A stretch of DNA of 64,000 nucleotides from Cyrtodaria siliqua (Eukaryota; Mollusca; Bivalvia; Adapedonta; Hiatellidae): assembly GCA_037043455.1 (NCBI GenBank), contig JAWPHD010001274.1, forward strand, positions 62,001-126,000. Direction: 5' to 3'. Position 1 is the stretch's first letter. Each line of letters begins with the position of its first letter. Both the position numbers and the translations under genes were made by a program. The notes beneath the pieces were generated by a model. That model was not told the DNA's origin. It saw nothing but the letters and a program-made list of their open reading frames with translations, and did no database searches. Positions 62,502 through 64,000 of this stretch are shown in pieces.

Positions 62502-62572
62502 GTAAGTGAAATGTTATAATAGTTAGAGTTTTGTTATTACACTAAAACTCGTATTGGGCATGTACTTTAAGA

Positions 62573-62739
62573 AATAATAAATATGTACCTGTGTTTTATC
62601 GGTGAATAAAATACAGTTAGGAGTTCGGATGCATAGTAATTAAATCACAAATGCTTTAGCACGAGTGATTTAATTACTCGCATCCGGAAGACTAACTGTA
62701 TTTTATTCACCGATAAAATACAGGTACGTATTTATTATT
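62573..62739. repeat. 167-bp near-perfect palindrome (foldback)
   Basis: The left arm starts AATAATAAATATGTACCTGT and the right arm ends ACAGGTACGTATTTATTATT. Inner arms GTAATTAAATCAC and GTGATTTAATTAC surround a 16-nt loop (62649-62664). Arms are about 75 bp with only a handful of mismatches. Confidence 0.93.
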
Positions 62740-62869
62740 CCGATTCTAACACAACAATAACACCATTGTTTACGCTACTGTGGGGGCACTTTATATTATC
62801 TCGGACGTGAAGGTAATCAGGCTGCTATGTTTACAGGCTGTTCCACTGGGCGCCCTCGTATGCAAAGTT

Positions 62870-63075
62870 CTGCGCGGTACAGTATTATGTTCAAATACGC
62901 TACCAAGTGACGTCATGTAACGTGGCGCTTCTAACGGATGAAATATACGCGGGGAATTAATGGAGTCGTTCGGATGCGCGGTACAATATTATGTTCAAAT
63001 ACGCTACCAAGTGACGTCATGTAACGTGGCACTTCCAACAGATGAAACACACGTGGGGAATTAATGGAACAGCTG
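62870..63075. repeat. Direct duplication of about 103 bp
   Basis: GCGCGGTACAGTATTATG.. and GCGCGGTACAATATTATG.. (62873 and 62976) share about 100 bp including GACGTCATGTAACGTGGC, with scattered substitutions. Confidence 0.9.
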
Positions 63076-63189
63076 TATTTTATCATAGAATAACATAAAG
63101 CTGTCTCTCTTCTTTTTGTATATGAAAGACTGCGCAGGTCGTGTTAGAATGAGTTATTTTTTTGTTTATGTAATAAAGAGTACTCTTAT

Positions 63190-64000
63190 GGCCCCATATA
63201 TTATATCGGACCAGTAACAGCAGATTTTTTTCCTTGATTTAGTTAAAAAAGCTATATTTTGCCTCATTAAAAAGATAGGACCTTAATTTGTCATCTGAAC
63301 TTTACCAAACTTTACCAGATGGTTAATAATATTGAAAGCTCGAACATGTTAAAAAACCAGCCAGATCGGACCAGTAACAGCGGAGTTATGGCCCTTGATT
63401 TAGTTAAAAATGCTATATTTTGCCTCAAGACGATTGGGCGTTTATTTGTCATCCGATCTTTACCAAACTTTACCAGATTGTTAATATCAGTGACAGCTCG
63501 GACAAGTTCGAAAACCAGCCAGATCGGACCAGTAACAGCGGAGTTGTGGCCCTTGATTTAGTTAAAAATGTTATATTTTGCCTCGTTAAGACGATAGGGC
63601 CTTCATATTTCATCTGATCTTTACGAAACTTTACCAGATTGTTAATATCAATGAAAGCTCAGGCAAGTTCGAAAACCAGCCAGATCGGAATAGTAACAGC
63701 AGAGTTATGTCCCTTGATTTAGTTAAAATAAAACAACTATATTTTGCCTCGTTAACATGATAGGGCCTTCATTTTTCTTTCAATCTTTACCAAACTCTAC
63801 CAGATTGTTGATATCAATGAAAGCTCGGTCAACTTGAAAAACCAGCCGGATTGGACCATTTACAATGGAGTTATGGCCCTTGATTTTCTGAAATATGTTA
63901 TATATTTTGGCTTCTTTAACATGATAGGGCCTTCATTTTTTATCGGATCTTTTCCAATCTTTATGAGATTGTTCATGTCAACAAAAGCTCGGACGATTTT
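63190..64000. repeat. About 160-bp tandem-repeat element, cut by right edge
   Basis: About five units containing GATCGGACCAGTAACAGC and TTATGGCCCTTGATTTAGTT (near 63205, 63365, 63523, 63684, 63850). The layout resembles the tandem cores of the Helentron-like elements elsewhere in the window, but its ends are not both visible. Confidence 0.85.

Overview
The window is animal nuclear DNA, AT-rich, most likely from a mollusc and probably a bivalve. That assignment is an inference. It rests on large spliced introns with GT..AG borders, a ciliary gene, tRNA-derived SINEs, a Ty3/gypsy element, non-LTR fragments and several interspersed families that I associate with bivalve genomes. No prokaryotic gene organisation is present.

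Only one host gene can be supported: a CEP164 orthologue (centrosomal protein of 164 kDa, a distal-appendage protein of the mother centriole) on the + strand. I can read 23 coding exons from 4877 to 62501. Their phases all agree and they give 831 codons plus 2 nt. The N-terminal WW domain lies in exons 2-3, basic and Ser-rich linkers in exons 4-11, and a long Glu/Lys/Arg-rich coiled coil in exons 12-23. The gene continues beyond the right edge, so its 3' end is not in the window.

Layout. 1-818 is a 49-bp minisatellite. 819-4876 is upstream DNA with a non-LTR retrotransposon 3' end (819-1755), a tRNA-like SINE head, an RT palm fragment and a 494-bp inverted-repeat element. 4877-17919 holds exons 1-11, with MITEs, foldbacks, a SINE, a 1.9-kb Helentron-like element and a 42-bp array of about 46 units. 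17920-33305 holds exons 12-16, with nested transposons and 44-bp and 21-bp arrays. 33306-45274 is a 12-kb intron dominated by a 27-bp array that is split by a 6.5-kb block. 45275-48909 holds exons 17-20. 48910-60145 is an 11-kb intron with a broken antisense Ty3/gypsy element and 62-, 48- and 30-bp arrays. 60146-62501 holds exons 21-23. 63190-64000 is a further tandem-repeat element cut by the window edge.

The most striking signal is the relation between tandem repeats and splice sites. About 14 kb (roughly a fifth) of the window is minisatellite by my own tally, nearly all inside CEP164 introns. In four introns the repeat unit carries a copy of, or a close match to, the splice site of the adjoining exon: exon 15 acceptor, exon 16 donor, exon 18 acceptor and exon 20 donor. 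At exon 18 about fourteen acceptor copies lie in tandem, each followed by the first bases of the exon. These look like minisatellites seeded by duplication of exon-intron borders, leaving rows of potential decoy splice sites in an essential ciliary gene.
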